NCBI GenBank assembly: GCA_003868215.1
Contig: QWDQ01000004.1
Location: 558,001-622,000, forward strand
Reading direction: 5' to 3'
Source of the DNA: Pseudophaeomoniella oleicola
Taxonomy: Eukaryota > Ascomycota > Eurotiomycetes > Phaeomoniellales > Phaeomoniellaceae
Length of the DNA: 64,000 nucleotides
Shown here: positions 29,756 to 41,178 of the stretch, one piece after another
How the letters are laid out: each line of letters starts with the position of its first letter
How positions within the stretch are numbered: the stretch's first letter is position 1
Made by a program: the position numbers and the translations under genes
The notes under the pieces: model-generated
Databases searched by the model: none
Told to the model about the DNA's origin: nothing
The model's input: the letters and a program-made list of their open reading frames with translations, nothing else

Positions 29756-31861
29756 CTATTTGTGCTTCTTGCTTTTGGTATCCTGCTGCTTTCCGCCTTG
29801 CTGCTCATCGTCCTTCTGCTGGCCTTCCTTCTTCTTCTGCTGTTGTCGCTTCTCCTTTGCGGTTCCATTAGCAAGTTTCGGATTCAACCCTCGTTTCTTC
29901 AACCACTTCCTCTCCGCTTTGGCGATGATTTTTTCGTCTTCTTCTTCGTCGAAGTCGCCAAAAGCATCATCTGCTGCAGACGGTGATTGGCCGGATTCAT
30001 CCGTGAGAGGTGCTTTGTCAGTAATATCGACTGCATCGCCTAAGGCGTCGGTGGTGCCGTTTGTCTTTTCACCATTCGCGGCCGATGCAGGCGATGGACC
30101 GGTCTTTTTCAACTTGCAGACGAAGAAACCGTCCACGTTCTCTCTGTGAGGGAAGTACCGTCTCGTCAGAGTCATCTTATCGTCAAATCGCTTGTTCATG
30201 TACTTCTTGAATCCTTCTGATCCGAAATTGCCGAAGCCAGTATCAACAATCTTGACATTTGGTCGCTTCTTGAGCACATATTGAACCACACCCTCGTTCT
30301 CTTCCACTGTCACTGAACAAGTAGAATATACGATGTATCCACCAGTTTTACTCCTGTGATCTACCGAGTCGATGGCAGCCAGTAGAAGCTGTTTTTGTAA
30401 ATGAGGCAAGGCGAGGAAGTCTCGCTCATTCTTCGATGTCTTGACACTGGGGTCTTTGCCGATAACTCCAGTACCGGAGCAAGGCGCATCAAGCAGCACA
30501 CGGTCAAAGCCGCCCAAGGCCTTTGGAAATTCCTTGGCGTCTAAGTTGCTGACAATGACATTCTTGCACCCAAGCCGATGAGTATTACCGATCAGACCCT
30601 TCGCTCTTTGGCGATTAGGGTCGTTTCCTATCACGCAGCCTGTATTGCGCATCAGTGCGGAGATGTAAGTGGTTTTGCCACCGGGAGCGGCGGCCATATC
30701 AAGAACACGCTCGTTCTCTTGCGGTGCCAAGGCCATGACAGGAAGGAAGGAAGATGCTGCTTGGAGGATGTAGTGACCAGCGAGGTATTCTGGGGTTGCA
30801 CCGAGAGGCACGGCTGATTCAAATATCTGCAGACCAACTTTTGACCATTTTCCAACAGGCTCAAGCTGGACACCTCTGTTGATTAGAGCTTGTGCGAGAG
30901 ATCTGCGGTTGGTTTTTAAGGTATTTGTTCGAATAACGACTGGTCGGGGTGTCTCGTTGGCTTCGAAGAAAGCGAATGCTTCCATAGGAGAGAATAAGTT
31001 GAAAAGCTTCTCGGCGAGATAGGGCGTATAACCGTAATAGGCACATATATCATTCAATAACAGTTGCGTATAATCAGCGCGGGATTTCTCGGGGTCAGCA
31101 AGCTTTGAGAAATCACTGAGAATGCGTAGTGTCTCTGTGATTCGATTCCGCAAAAGCTGCATATCTGGAGCAAGACCGGGCCCTTGCTGATCGACGCCTG
31201 CGAATACATCGGGCCTATCTCCGGCGATGTTCGTTTGTAATGCAGCTTCTTCCAATTCCGCTTGCGCTTGTGCTTCCTCTTCCGCTTTCTGCATATCAAG
31301 CTTCCTTGACAGACCCTCGATGTTTGCTGCTGTCAACTTGGCTTCAGCATCAGACTCATCCTCGTCCTCAGACCACTGCCCCTTTGGTCGTTCTTCTTCC
31401 TCTGAGTCAAACACTGAATCGTTTTCTACCATTTCATCGTCCAGTTCGTCGTCGTCGAGTTGATCCAACGGTACACCCTGCGCTGATCCCTCATCGTCGG
31501 ACTCGACCTCGAACTCGTCATCAGGTATCTCGTCATCCTCCAGATCATCGAGCTCTTCATCGTCCCCATCCACTGATGCATCGTCTGATGAGATATCATC
31601 TGCTGGTAGCGGGAGAGGAGCCGGCTTCTTGAATTTTCCTTTGCTAGATTTCACATCCACTGGCACCTTGACCGGGGCCGTAGCAACCTTCTTTGCCGTT
31701 TTCACTGGCACTGTTGTCTGCTCATCATCGTTCGATCGTCTCCGCTTCTTTGCAGGGCCATTGGCTTTGGCGACATCCGCACCTTTTCGTTTATGGGCAG
31801 AATGAAATTCTTCGAAAGATGCAGGGGGACCCTGCTTCTTCATACGCCGTCCAGGACCCAT
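29756..31861 (-). CDS. nop2: Nop2/NSUN1-type 25S rRNA (cytosine-C5) methyltransferase
   Basis: First ATG at 31861 (MGPGRRMKKQGPPASFEEF), single exon, 701 residues. The N-terminal 190 residues are basic then strongly acidic (DDDELDDEMVEND type), typical of nucleolar proteins. The RsmB/NOP2 domain contains the AdoMet motif LDMAAAPGGKTTYI, then DAPCSGTG with one catalytic Cys (about residue 461) and YSTCSV with the other (about 515). A Lys-rich tail (KKKEGQQKDD) ends the protein. Nop2 modifies 25S rRNA and is essential for pre-60S assembly. Divergent from GET5 across 371 bases. Confidence 0.96.
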   Translation of the reverse strand: MGPGRRMKKQGPPASFEEFHSAHKRKGADVAKANGPAKKRRRSNDDEQTTVPVKTAKKVATAPVKVPVDVKSSKGKFKKPAPLPLPADDISSDDASVDGDDEELDDLEDDEIPDDEFEVESDDEGSAQGVPLDQLDDDELDDEMVENDSVFDSEEEERPKGQWSEDEDESDAEAKLTAANIEGLSRKLDMQKAEEEAQAQAELEEAALQTNIAGDRPDVFAGVDQQGPGLAPDMQLLRNRITETLRILSDFSKLADPEKSRADYTQLLLNDICAYYGYTPYLAEKLFNLFSPMEAFAFFEANETPRPVVIRTNTLKTNRRSLAQALINRGVQLEPVGKWSKVGLQIFESAVPLGATPEYLAGHYILQAASSFLPVMALAPQENERVLDMAAAPGGKTTYISALMRNTGCVIGNDPNRQRAKGLIGNTHRLGCKNVIVSNLDAKEFPKALGGFDRVLLDAPCSGTGVIGKDPSVKTSKNERDFLALPHLQKQLLLAAIDSVDHRSKTGGYIVYSTCSVTVEENEGVVQYVLKKRPNVKIVDTGFGNFGSEGFKKYMNKRFDDKMTLTRRYFPHRENVDGFFVCKLKKTGPSPASAANGEKTNGTTDALGDAVDITDKAPLTDESGQSPSAADDAFGDFDEEEDEKIIAKAERKWLKKRGLNPKLANGTAKEKRQQQKKKEGQQKDDEQQGGKQQDTKSKKHK

Positions 31862-32232
31862 TTTCAACGGCTCAGAGTGTTCTTATGCAACGTGTCGAGT
31901 CCTACAGCGGTGACCGACAGTATATCGAGATCCAAAATTTTTGGAGACGGAGACGATAATTTTCTTCGATAGGCAAATTTTCGCGAAAGGTCCCCTCGTC
32001 CGCGGCCGCTAAGACTTGCCTTCTCCGCAAGTGACATCAAGTCCGACGATATCACTCAACCGAGTCTACACTTCTAATACGCAAAGGTGTCAGTCTAGAG
32101 AATCAGTCTCTAGCATTACCACTCCCCTACGATACTATCTCAAAACCAGCTCTCGACAACACTTTCAAAGCTTGACGTTCCGACATCAGTCCCCGTTGAC
32201 TCTCTTACACCACCTCCAGCGAACCACTGATC
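31862..32232. promoter_or_regulatory. Bidirectional promoter region of NOP2 and GET5
   Basis: A 371-base gap between divergent start codons. It contains AAAATTTTT at 31934-31942 and CAAATTTT near 31974, both like the RRPE element (AAAATTTT core) of ribosome-biogenesis genes, about 75-115 bases upstream of NOP2. No PAC element is obvious. Confidence 0.45.
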
Positions 32233-32943
32233 ATGTCTGAACTCACATTCACCAAAGCCTTTCTCTCAAATCTCGACTCTAAGCCGCAGAAATATGCAGC
32301 GGATTACATATTCCCCCCTCAGTCATTTGCACCGAGGAACCCCTACACATTGCCAAAGCTCCCTCACCCACCCTATCCTCTTCCCCCACAACCCACCTCC
32401 ACCGCGGCACCAGCACCCGGTTCAACAGCGTCGAAAAGCGTGACGGTGACTCTGAAATCGACACGAAATCCACCGTTGAACATTGCGATAAACGATGTGA
32501 GTCCAGAGGAAACCACGATTCAGCAACTCAAAGAGGCTGTACACAAGGACATTGAAGGCCAAGGCTCGACCGTGGACATCTCGAAGATCAAGATCCTATA
32601 CAACAAGAAGCCAATACCACCATCAAAAAACAATCTCTCTGATGTCCTTGGCGAAGATGCCGTGGGCAAGACAGTCGAGCTAGGAGTCATGATATTAGGT
32701 GGCGTTTCGACGCCGAGCCAGACTCCCACACCAGCAACATCAGCACCAACAACGGATCCCATGGAGGGAATAGAAAAGGTCGCATCTCAGCCACCAGAGC
32801 CGGCTCAAGGACCCCATGGCAAGGAATTGCTAGAGTCAGACGCATTCTGGGACGATCTACAAGGATTCTTGGAGCAGAGATTGAAAGATACGACAGAGGC
32901 AGCGAGGTTGAGGAATGTGTTCAGGACGGCTTGGAAAGCATAA
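32233..32943 (+). CDS. get5: Get5/Mdy2-like ubiquitin-like protein of the tail-anchored protein pathway
   Basis: Single exon, 236 residues. The N-terminal SELTFTKAFLSNL segment is the conserved start of this family and is the Get4-binding part in yeast. A Pro-rich linker leads to a ubiquitin-like domain (about residues 72-155: VTVTLKS...QLKEAVHKD...KILYNKKPI...LGVMILGG). The C-terminus (ESDAFWDDLQGFLEQRLKD...RNVFRTAWKA) forms a helical homodimerisation domain. With Get4 and Sgt2 it passes tail-anchored proteins to Get3 for ER insertion. Filamentous fungal orthologs are often labelled 'cell-cycle control medial ring component'. Confidence 0.85.
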   Translation: MSELTFTKAFLSNLDSKPQKYAADYIFPPQSFAPRNPYTLPKLPHPPYPLPPQPTSTAAPAPGSTASKSVTVTLKSTRNPPLNIAINDVSPEETTIQQLKEAVHKDIEGQGSTVDISKIKILYNKKPIPPSKNNLSDVLGEDAVGKTVELGVMILGGVSTPSQTPTPATSAPTTDPMEGIEKVASQPPEPAQGPHGKELLESDAFWDDLQGFLEQRLKDTTEAARLRNVFRTAWKA

Positions 32944-33264
32944 ATGCTACAAGTCGTCGAAATTGTAGATATTCTTTTCAGCTGTGTGGTCGGTAGTTTT
33001 GTAACCATGGATCATGACCACATAATGCAAATCATGAAATAACGCGAGCATGCATGATGCATACCATCACACTGGCTCTGTTGCATGACCGTGACTGCGC
33101 ATTCTTTCCCATAACCATGAACTTCTAAAGACCCGAGTAGACGGCCCGGTAAGTTAGAAAGAGTCCTCATCAGAACGCCACGCTACCCATCCCAAACCAT
33201 ACACCACGAAAGAAAAGACGGACCCTTCTACTACGTAGTATGACAAGTCCCAACCCGAAACATT
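32944..33264. other. Intergenic region between convergent genes
   Basis: Gap between the convergent 3' ends of GET5 and UBC7. It contains the 12-base palindrome TACTACGTAGTA (33229-33240), just before the UBC7 stop. Confidence 0.6.
33229..33240. repeat. Palindrome TACTACGTAGTA, copy 2
   Basis: Second perfect copy, 25 bases before the stop codon of UBC7 in a convergent gap. Confidence 0.7.
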
Positions 33265-33887
33265 TCACAACCCCAAGCTCCTCCTAACATTATCTCTCAC
33301 CCTCTGATCAAACTCTCTCCTGCGATCCCTCCACATCTTCGCCGCCTCGACGTTCGCGGGGCTCTCGTCGTTCGGTTCCGCGAGCATGCTCATGACGGAG
33401 ATCAAGATCTTTTCGACGCTCTGGATCGGGGACCAGCGCTCCGATGCGCTTTCGTAGTGGTTCGGGTCGTCGCCGGGGGGGTGGAGGATGCTTATGCAGA
33501 CTTCGCCGTTGGGGTAGACTGTGGGAGTTGGGTGTTAGGTATTTTTGGGGAGAGGGGTTGTGGATAGGTGGTAGGTAGATGGATAGCGAGGGAGAGAGTA
33601 GATGTAAAAAGGGGATCTATATATGACTTACCATTCGGATGCCACAACCCGCCCTCACCGCACAGAAACTTCATCTTCGGTGGATTCAACGGGTAATCTC
33701 GCGGAAATCTGAGTTCGGCAGGAAAGATGCCGCCCTCGAACGGCGTACCCTCAGGACCTTGGATCAAGGCTTCCCAGATGAACATGTCGTCTTCGGAGAC
33801 GGGGCCGGCGGTGATGCCTTCTGGTGGTGATTGGGAGAGGAGACGGTATTCGTGGAAGAGACGCTTTTGGGCTACGGATTGCGCCAT
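33265..33887 (-). CDS. ubc7: Ubiquitin-conjugating enzyme E2, Ubc7/UBE2G2 type
   Basis: Two exons, 33887-33632 and 33518-33265, joined by a 113-base intron (GTAAGT...ACAG) inside the codon before the active site; 169 residues. The UBC fold is complete: [31 protein letters not shown](K)[23 protein letters not shown] with active-site Cys93, then the acidic loop [20 protein letters not shown] that is specific to the Ubc7/G2 class. Ubc7 builds ubiquitin chains for ER-associated degradation with Cue1 and Hrd1-type ligases. No membrane anchor is present, as expected. Confidence 0.95.
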
Positions 33888-34697
33888 GATGGGTGTGTGA
33901 AAGAGGGTGTGTGTGGATGTAGAGAGAGAGCGCGCGAGTGGAAAGAGGTGAATTTCAGTGATAGACTTTGGTGTCCGAGATCCAGTTGAATTGATGAATT
34001 GGAACTCCGAGGATACCTTGCTTTGGAATGAGGACTTTCCGTAGATATCGTGGATCTGAAGCTTGGAACGCGCTCTGTAAAGTCTATCGAGTATTGCTCT
34101 GAAGATCTCTAGGACCGATAAAGAGGACAGCTGCAGTATCGTAGCGGGGACAGGTTGGTGAGTTGGTTTGGAATTGGAGAAGAAACGCTATGCTCGTCTT
34201 CCGGTCCGCGGATCATCTTTGGACCCACGATGATGATGATGAGATAAGATCTAGATAATGTTCTCCACGACAACTGATATCTAGATCTCGAGACCGTTTC
34301 ATGTACGCTTGATTGATATGATATTTATGAACAGTTAAGGTTACCTTCCCCTGTGTGTCTTTCTATAGTGCGAACTTGGGATGATTTCTATAACTGTTTG
34401 GGACTCATTGACATGTGAAAACGGTGCATTTCGAATGAATATAGGAATAACTATCATCTCCCGTCCCACAAAGACCTTGAACCGGTCTCCTGGCAACAGA
34501 CGAGCCGAGAAGGCTTTTGGCCAGCTAATAATGCCTTTCAGACGATACCGAGAACATCAACAGTCGAAAGGAGGAGAACTCGAAATAATAACAACGCTCT
34601 TCGATCACTACCATAAGACGTTCCGGACAAGATAAGTATTTACATGAAATCATGACTGAAACTCAATCGATCTGCAGCATGGATGTGTATACTTCCA
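33888..34697. other. Intergenic region
   Basis: Promoter of UBC7 and 3' flank of the GH5 gene. A short GATGAT run lies near 34231. An 84-codon open frame (34381-34635) has no recognisable content and is not called. Confidence 0.5.
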
Positions 34698-36164
34698 TCA
34701 ACAAACATCGACGTTGTAGATAGTGTCCAGATCGGTAGGGATGGCACCAGCTGTCACAGCATCCTGGTAACTCCAGCGATAGTCACCAAGCTGCGCTTTC
34801 CATGACCAGAAGATCCACCCTAGGTCAGAGTCAGAGATGATACTCAATATGTTAGAACGTGAAGGTGTACTAACCTTCTTGCTTTTCGTAAGCCATGGCT
34901 TGGGCGGCGAACCACCTTTGGTAGAAGTCCATATTATTGCTGTCAGAGATCTCGAACTCGGAATCATCCTCGGCACTCGTCGCTGGACTGAGACTCCACT
35001 CTCCAACGACGACGGGTGTGTCCCCGTCGCTGGCAACATTGTCGTTGCAGGATGTGGAAAGGTAGTTGGACTGTGTAGGTGTGATGGTCGAGTCATACTT
35101 GAGATAGCGATGATTGTCATAGGCGACAGAATCGGTATCAGTCAGTGCTGAATTCGGATCGCCGGAACCCCAGCTAGCATCCATGAATTGGATATGTAAA
35201 TGGTTGTTTTCGGCTATACCGAGCGAGCTTTCGGTATTTCGAATGGCCGCATAAGCATTTGGATAGTACTCGGATACCAAGCTGGATTCTCCTGATATAG
35301 GTTCATTGACAACTTCAAGCATGCCTACATTTCGGTAATTGTCATTGGTGTGTATGATATTTGTCAGGTTCTGTAAGAAGTCGTATGCTCGTTCATACTG
35401 GTAATCGACATAAAAGCCAGCTGTGGTGGCGTACTTTGTACTTTAGTCAACTTTATGCTAGCCTTATGGACAGTTTCTTCTCACTTACCTGGCCTGTGAA
35501 CGGTTGTTGCGCCGCCTGAGCACCAGGTGCACCATGCAGGTCAATGATGATGTAGAAACCGTAGTTGCTGGCCCAGTCACATACTTGCTCAAGATAGGAT
35601 AGTCCTCCTTGAGGAAAGTGTTCGGAGTCAGAATAAACGAGGCTCTCATCAATCCAGTATCCGACTGGGATACGAATGGTATTAATCCCGTAGGATGACA
35701 TTTCTGCAATGTCGCTCTCGGTGATCCATCGCGCCCAATGAGCTTGAAAGGCAGAATTTGCTGCACTCTGGCCAAGGCCACCGACACAGTCGAACTGCAG
35801 ACAGTGGCGCATTAGCGGGTTAGATCTAACCTCAGCCATGAGATATGGAACACTATGGAATGGACCGTAATTTTGACGACTAGAAGCGCCAATGTATACC
35901 TACCTCAGACTGATATGACCCACAGCCCATGTCGGACCATTCTGAAGCCGCCATCCATGGTTCGATGACGAACATTGATCCCAGATTGACACCTCGGATC
36001 TTGCCGGACGTTGGCAACCACTTCTTTACAGTTCTGCCCTTACCTGCTGCCAACAAACTTTTTGTGGCATTAGACACACTGGTTCCGAAGAGACCATGCT
36101 CTGCAGGTAACCAGGCATAAGCCAAAGTTGTACACCAAAGGAGAAATGTAATTGAGGAATGCAT
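34698..36164 (-). CDS. Secreted GH5 endo-beta-1,6-glucanase-like enzyme
   Basis: Four exons, 36164-35904, 35794-35489, 35433-34875 and 34819-34698, give 415 residues, all with GT-AG introns of about 55-110 bases. The start [20 protein letters not shown] is a signal peptide. [16 protein letters not shown] and the [12 protein letters not shown] stretch are typical of the fungal GH5 exo-1,3/endo-1,6-glucanase group; the acid/base Glu is in LEVVNEP (about residue 233), the nucleophile Glu in VVVGEWS (about 334), and [11 protein letters not shown] forms the last cleft strand. It probably trims beta-glucan of its own or host walls. The 1,6 versus 1,3 assignment is by resemblance only. Confidence 0.88.
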
Positions 36165-39100
36165 GTCAAGTTCGAAGCCGTACTGGTAGCAGACAATGAG
36201 AGAAGTAGATGTGTAAAAGATTCGACCGTAAAGGTATTGTGAGGAAACAGACAAACATTTGAATCAGACCGAATGTATCAGGATCTTTCTACGAGATTGT
36301 CGAGACTACTTATACAAGAGATGGGATCCGTTCATCCCCACGTAGCTGTCTTCCATGGCCATATCAGATGTCTCTGACATGACCGAAAGCGGGGGTAATG
36401 TCGTCCTTCGAAGCCACTCGTAACAAGAAGGGTGGTAGACAATATACCGCCTTAATCGTACATCATTGGATAGCATTCGAAACTCGCTGGGTGGTATTAT
36501 TGAATATGGTCATGGTGCTCTTCAGACTATCCCTGTGATCGATCCAGGGAAGTGAATGCGGTATAGAGTGAAGTTTGGGGCCCAGCTTGAAAACATCCAG
36601 ATGAAAACTTCAAGGCCGAGGTAGGTGGTGTAATTCTACCGCAGCGCCGCCTAACCCGTTGGTCAATGAGATGAGGCAGCCACCCCGTTCACCGACAATA
36701 TCAACACGGTTTGCGCTAAACAAACCGACTGACGTGGCGCATACATCCCCGGTGATGCAGACTGCGGTTGAAGGATGTCGAAACCCCGGTCGAAGGCACA
36801 CACTACTCGGTGCCGACAGCGTGCAATAGAGCCGTTCAGTCCACTGAAAGCAACTTATGCCAGATGCCAGCGAATGGTATTTGCTAATGGCAATTCCCAC
36901 ACAGGTCAGCCAACCATCATCTGTCAGGTACCGACAGGGATTAACGGCCATCATCCTGTTTTCGGGCTTAGGGCTTTTGATATTCGCGATCAAGTGATAG
37001 CCTTCGAGGAACGTCTGCCACATCACTATAGACCACGGCTGTCAACGCAGGCTGAAAGTGAATCTTTGTCATCTAGGTGATGGCGGTCTTGATGTCGTCA
37101 AATCTGACGACCCAATCCTTGCTGCCGATGAACATGATCATCGCACTTGTTGTCCAGCATTGCGTGCCTTGCAGATGTTTCAGATGTTTCATGCTATCCA
37201 TGGGCACCATCCTGGAAGGAGGCGAGGAGGATGGAGACTAGGAAAATGTACAACGTTGTAGTGGAAAAGAAAGAGGGGCACAAGACCATGTTTTCAGAGG
37301 TTGCGAACCATGGACTGACTCGCTAATCCTGCTGATTTGCTGATGTGCCGATCCAGCAATATCGGCCCTATCAATCCCCGCAAAGATGAAACAACGGGAG
37401 ACAGGGATGTTGCCTGTTGCCACAAATGGAATCTAGTCAACCTCCTGCCGTCCTGCCGTTGTAGGGTCTCATGGCGAAGGAAAGAAATTGAAGGCTTCAC
37501 AAGGGGCATTACAGTCGACCTCTAGTTAACATATGTTCTGTGAAGAGCGCCTTCTGCCTCCTGATCTCTTATTATGTTGCGCATGTGAAACTCGATCAGT
37601 CATTTAGACACTCATTACCATATGGTGTGTAGACATTAATAACCACCTCCGTGAACGAATGAAAGCGTCCGAATGCTAATTGATCTCATACATCAGGTAT
37701 CAGTCCAGTAGGACAGTCCTGCAGGAATGCTCTTCAGCTGCGCTACCTCCGGATCAGCGTTGTTGAGGCTCTCCGGCCGAGGACATCGGTCAATTTTGTG
37801 CAGTGGCTTGGGACTATGGCTCGGGCTATCCTTGTACGTCCTGGTACCGTCTCAGGCGTGTTAGCTACTTTCCAGAACACACTTTCTTCAGATTGTATGC
37901 AGGCAGTCGATTCAGGCATGATCCTGCCTTCCTGGGGAGCTGTATAGACACCACCGTGGTCGAGGCGGGTTCATCAAAAGTGGACGCAACCATGATTGCT
38001 AGTCTCTCCACTATCGTGAAGGCTTCGCATTCCGCATGATAATGTCGGGTAGGACTCTATGTTGGTCTGTCTGGCGAGGGCATTGGTGTTCGTGGCTCCC
38101 TTCAGACACCAAAGGCCATAGCGACATTAGGAGTCGTCCTTGACATCGAGAACAGGTCGTTGATTGGTGCCAGACTGACTGTCATGTCTTCTCAAAAGCT
38201 GGCCTTAGCGCAGCTACTGTCAACTTAACCACAGGAAGCAATGTATGCATCCTCATCCAACATGTTATTACTAACTCGCTAGCCCATGAGGTAGCTTGCC
38301 CCTTTACATTGGTGGTAGGCTATCGCCATGTGCATTATTTGATTAAGGACAACGTCCCAGCGACCGAAAAAGCGAGTTTGGCATGCTCACTGTCGGTAGC
38401 GGATGTAAAAGCATCTCTTCCGCAAGACTGTCTTGCAGCAGTAGACAGAAAACACATGCCAGAATGGGAACTATGATGCTAGTGCAGTCGTTTTCCCTTG
38501 TCGGCAGCCGGATCAAGCCGCAAGTCGCAAACCGTGTGTTAGCATGACGAGAGTTTAGTTGAAGTTCATGGCAAGGAAAATTAAAGGAGTCATTTGGAAG
38601 GCTCCTTCTGACGAAGCCAGGCTGGCTTGACGTTTTGCCTGTGCTCAGCAGTCCCCGGGGAAAGTGAGTCGATGATGGTGATCGAGTTCAGCCAATTTGC
38701 TGATAAATATCATCTAAACCCTTTCTCTGGTAGATCTCTATACAGACCGCAAGGTCGTGAAATGGCTATTCTAAAGGATATGAATGTAGACTGTAGTGGC
38801 TGATGAAGTCCAGCGATATTTGACGCGACTCCCGGTACATGCGGATATTACGAGTATATAGTATTACTGTTAGTCTTTCGTGATGCTTGGGGCAGACAGC
38901 AAGTCTTTCTACAACTGTTACTAGGATGCCACTCCTCTTCCGTGATACAGACACCTTTCTCTGCTTGGATAGGAAAGTACTAAATACGTATGGACATTTC
39001 CCTCACATTCTGAGACGGCACTACGTAATAAGAGAGAGTGTGTCTCTCTCATCACATGCTCGGGGTTCCTGAAAGTCTATCGCTCATCGAGCCATTGCGA

Positions 39101-39523
39101 TTGCGTTGTCAGGGCAAATCTTTCACATCACTAATTAAAATAGGCTTCTCTGTCGAAATCTAGTTGGTTAGGCGATGGCGTTCTCAGAGCTACACCTACA
39201 ATCGTCTAACGTACAATGTAGTAGTAGAGATCGATGTTTTGCGGGCTGAGAACTGAGAACACGGGATCCAGACCCCTTGTACCGATCGGGAAGCATGTGT
39301 TCGCGCACCTATGACGTACTGGTCGTCACGAGCGTTGCGATTGCCTTTTGACTTTGGAATGAAAGAGCTTAACAGAAAGAGTACATAAGCATCCATCCTT
39401 GCACTTTACTCTCTCTCTTCTCTTCTTCTTCTACATCTACATCTACATCTCAAGAACAATCAGTCTAAGAAACCCCAACAGTCCCAAACATCTCATTCCC
39501 AGAAACTTACAAATACATCCAAA
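36165..39523. other. Gene-poor region with decayed coding traces
   Basis: Over 3 kb without a supported gene. Codon-like stretches occur in several frames (for example about 36960-37255 and 37740-38230), but none is continuous. I see no terminal repeats, transposase or reverse-transcriptase motif and no microsatellite. The last 150 bases are the promoter of the GRG1 gene. Confidence 0.5.
37740..38230 (+). pseudogene. Possible decayed protein-coding gene, unidentified
   Basis: The plus strand reads in protein-like segments, for example VEAGSSKVDATMIASLSTIV and then YVGLSGEGIGVRGSLQTPKA leading into ATLGVVLDIENRSL, in two frames with interruptions between. The amino-acid mix looks like real protein rather than chance, but no family is recognised. 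Could also be chance or part of an undetected multi-exon gene. Confidence 0.25.
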
Positions 39524-39816
39524 ATGGACGCCATCAAGTATGCCTCCCTTGTCTCCTCTCCCTACCTTCTCTCCTTTCGTCCACGCAGCCAATACTAACT
39601 CTCATCTTCACCAGGAACGCTGCAAACTACGTCTCCGAGACCGTCCAAGGCGCCACATCCACTGCCTCCAAGGAAGCCAACAAGGAGGTCGCCAAAGACC
39701 CCAACGCCAAGGTCACCACTCGTGCCCAAGCCGCCGGTGATGCCATTGGAGACAAGTTCGACGAGCAGACTCACCAGAGGAAGGCAGATCTCAAGGAGGA
39801 GCAGATGAAGCACTAG
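39524..39816 (+). CDS. grg1: Glucose-repressible small protein Grg1/Ccg-1
   Basis: Two exons, 39524-39537 and 39615-39816, give the complete 71-residue protein: MDAIKNAANYVSETVQGATS, then ASKEANKEVAKDPNAKVTTR and so on to KEEQMKH. The first exon has just 14 coding bases; the 77-base intron begins GTATGC and ends ACCAG. The sequence is a close match in length and pattern to Neurospora GRG-1/CCG-1, an abundant Ala/Lys-rich amphipathic protein induced on glucose loss, by the clock and by stress. Upstream are a CTACAT tandem repeat (about 39430-39449) and CT-rich runs, consistent with a strong promoter. Biochemical function unknown. Confidence 0.95.
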
Positions 39817-40617
39817 ATTTCAATCGTCTTATGATGGCTCGGCTGAGGGGGAGTGAAAGCCTGGGTTGTTTCCTAGGATCATACAGGCAGTGAAGCATAA
39901 ATAGTAAATGTAAAATCAACGTTAAACCCACACAAATCGTCCGTTCCCTACCTACATTAAGAGTATTATCGTCGTCCTTCTGCTTGTTATCTCTGATAGA
40001 CACAGATCTCATGAACCTATACAAGAGCCAGAGCCACTGAACTAATACATACCCCTCCATTCCATCCCCATCTCAAACACATACCTTCACTCCTCTACAA
40101 AACATAGCCCACTTACTCCCCCTTTTTCTTCGTCACTAAACCAAACAGACCAATGCTGTCTTAGATATCTAGTCGCTTTCTCCTTCGTTTCAGCTGTAAA
40201 CAATCAATCAAAACCGCCCACTTTGTTACAAACTTAAGGTTTGGAGGAAATGACGTCATGAGTTCTTGACGATGCGTCTGGATTGGTTGTTCACGGGACT
40301 TGACTTTTTGGTATCGTATGTTTTGGGAAGGGGGAGGATGTGATTAAGGGATGAGGGGATAGGGGGGATGGATACTGCTACAGGGTATATGAGCATATGA
40401 GATGAGGTTGTTGTTATGTTATGTGGATTGAGGATTTATCTTCATTCTTGGTTCGTGATGATCACTTATGAAGCGGACGGATTAATGGACCTCAAAGCAA
40501 TGGTTCTGAGATCCAGTGATACCATCTTTCTGGCCTGAGTCCTCTGCTGTATCAGGTCCTTGGTGCGAAGGTTAAACTCATACGCCAATCCTTGAGACCA
40601 TACATACGTATGAGCAC
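39817..40617. other. Intergenic region between convergent genes
   Basis: 3' flanks of GRG1 and of the small secreted protein gene. Only short unsupported open frames; no RNA gene or repeat noticed. Confidence 0.5.
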
Positions 40618-41178
40618 CTATGCCTTGAATGGAGCTCCGTTGTTATCGAACTGCGTTGTCTGTTGCGCCTTGGTTGAGGGCACGATCGTCGTCAGTGTAC
40701 TTCGTGGACCGTCACAGCTCGTTGCACCAGATTCGACGATTACGTCATTGTTGTCGATGCATTTCATGATGACAGAATGGCCTGTTTCCTCCTTCACCGT
40801 GTAAACAGTTGCTTGTGGTGGCACTACGATAGTAGTGACCGACACGCGTTGCACAGATGCTGTGACAGTGATCAATGTGGTTGCTCCGAAAGATTGTGCC
40901 TCCGTGCGAGCTGGTGGCGGAGAGACGACACTGGCACCCTCTGTTGCTGCAACAACAGGCGGTTCAGCAGTAATGGTAATGAAAGTGGTTGTTCCGAATG
41001 AGATTGTGGTTGGACTTGAGAGTTCGCCTGCACCGGAGGAGCTTGGAGTCCAAGCCATGGCCAAGCATGCGGCAGCAGTACAAATCAGTGAGTTGTCGTT
41101 TGCGTTCGAAGCTGATGCAAATCCTTTCAAGTAGCAGACGACGAGGACATAAAGCATAAACGTCGATTGATGTGCCAT
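40618..41178 (-). CDS. Small secreted Ser/Thr-rich protein
   Basis: Single open frame of 186 residues. Residues 1-24 (MAHQSTFMLYVLVVCYLKGF..) form a signal peptide ending near ASA. The mature part has Thr/Val-rich beta-like repeats: TTISFGTTTFITITAEPP and TEAQSFGATTLITVTASV are clearly related, spaced about 40 residues, a small internal duplication. It then has CIDNNDVIVESGATSC, a Cys pair. There is no C-terminal hydrophobic GPI signal. It could be a wall-associated or effector-like protein. Additional exons downstream cannot be excluded. No family recognised. Confidence 0.55.
   Translation of the reverse strand: MAHQSTFMLYVLVVCYLKGFASASNANDNSLICTAAACLAMAWTPSSSGAGELSSPTTISFGTTTFITITAEPPVVAATEGASVVSPPPARTEAQSFGATTLITVTASVQRVSVTTIVVPPQATVYTVKEETGHSVIMKCIDNNDVIVESGATSCDGPRSTLTTIVPSTKAQQTTQFDNNGAPFKA

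Noticed and set aside
36165-39523. Gene-poor gap considered as a transposon
   Set aside because: No terminal repeats, target duplication, transposase or reverse-transcriptase motif can be seen.
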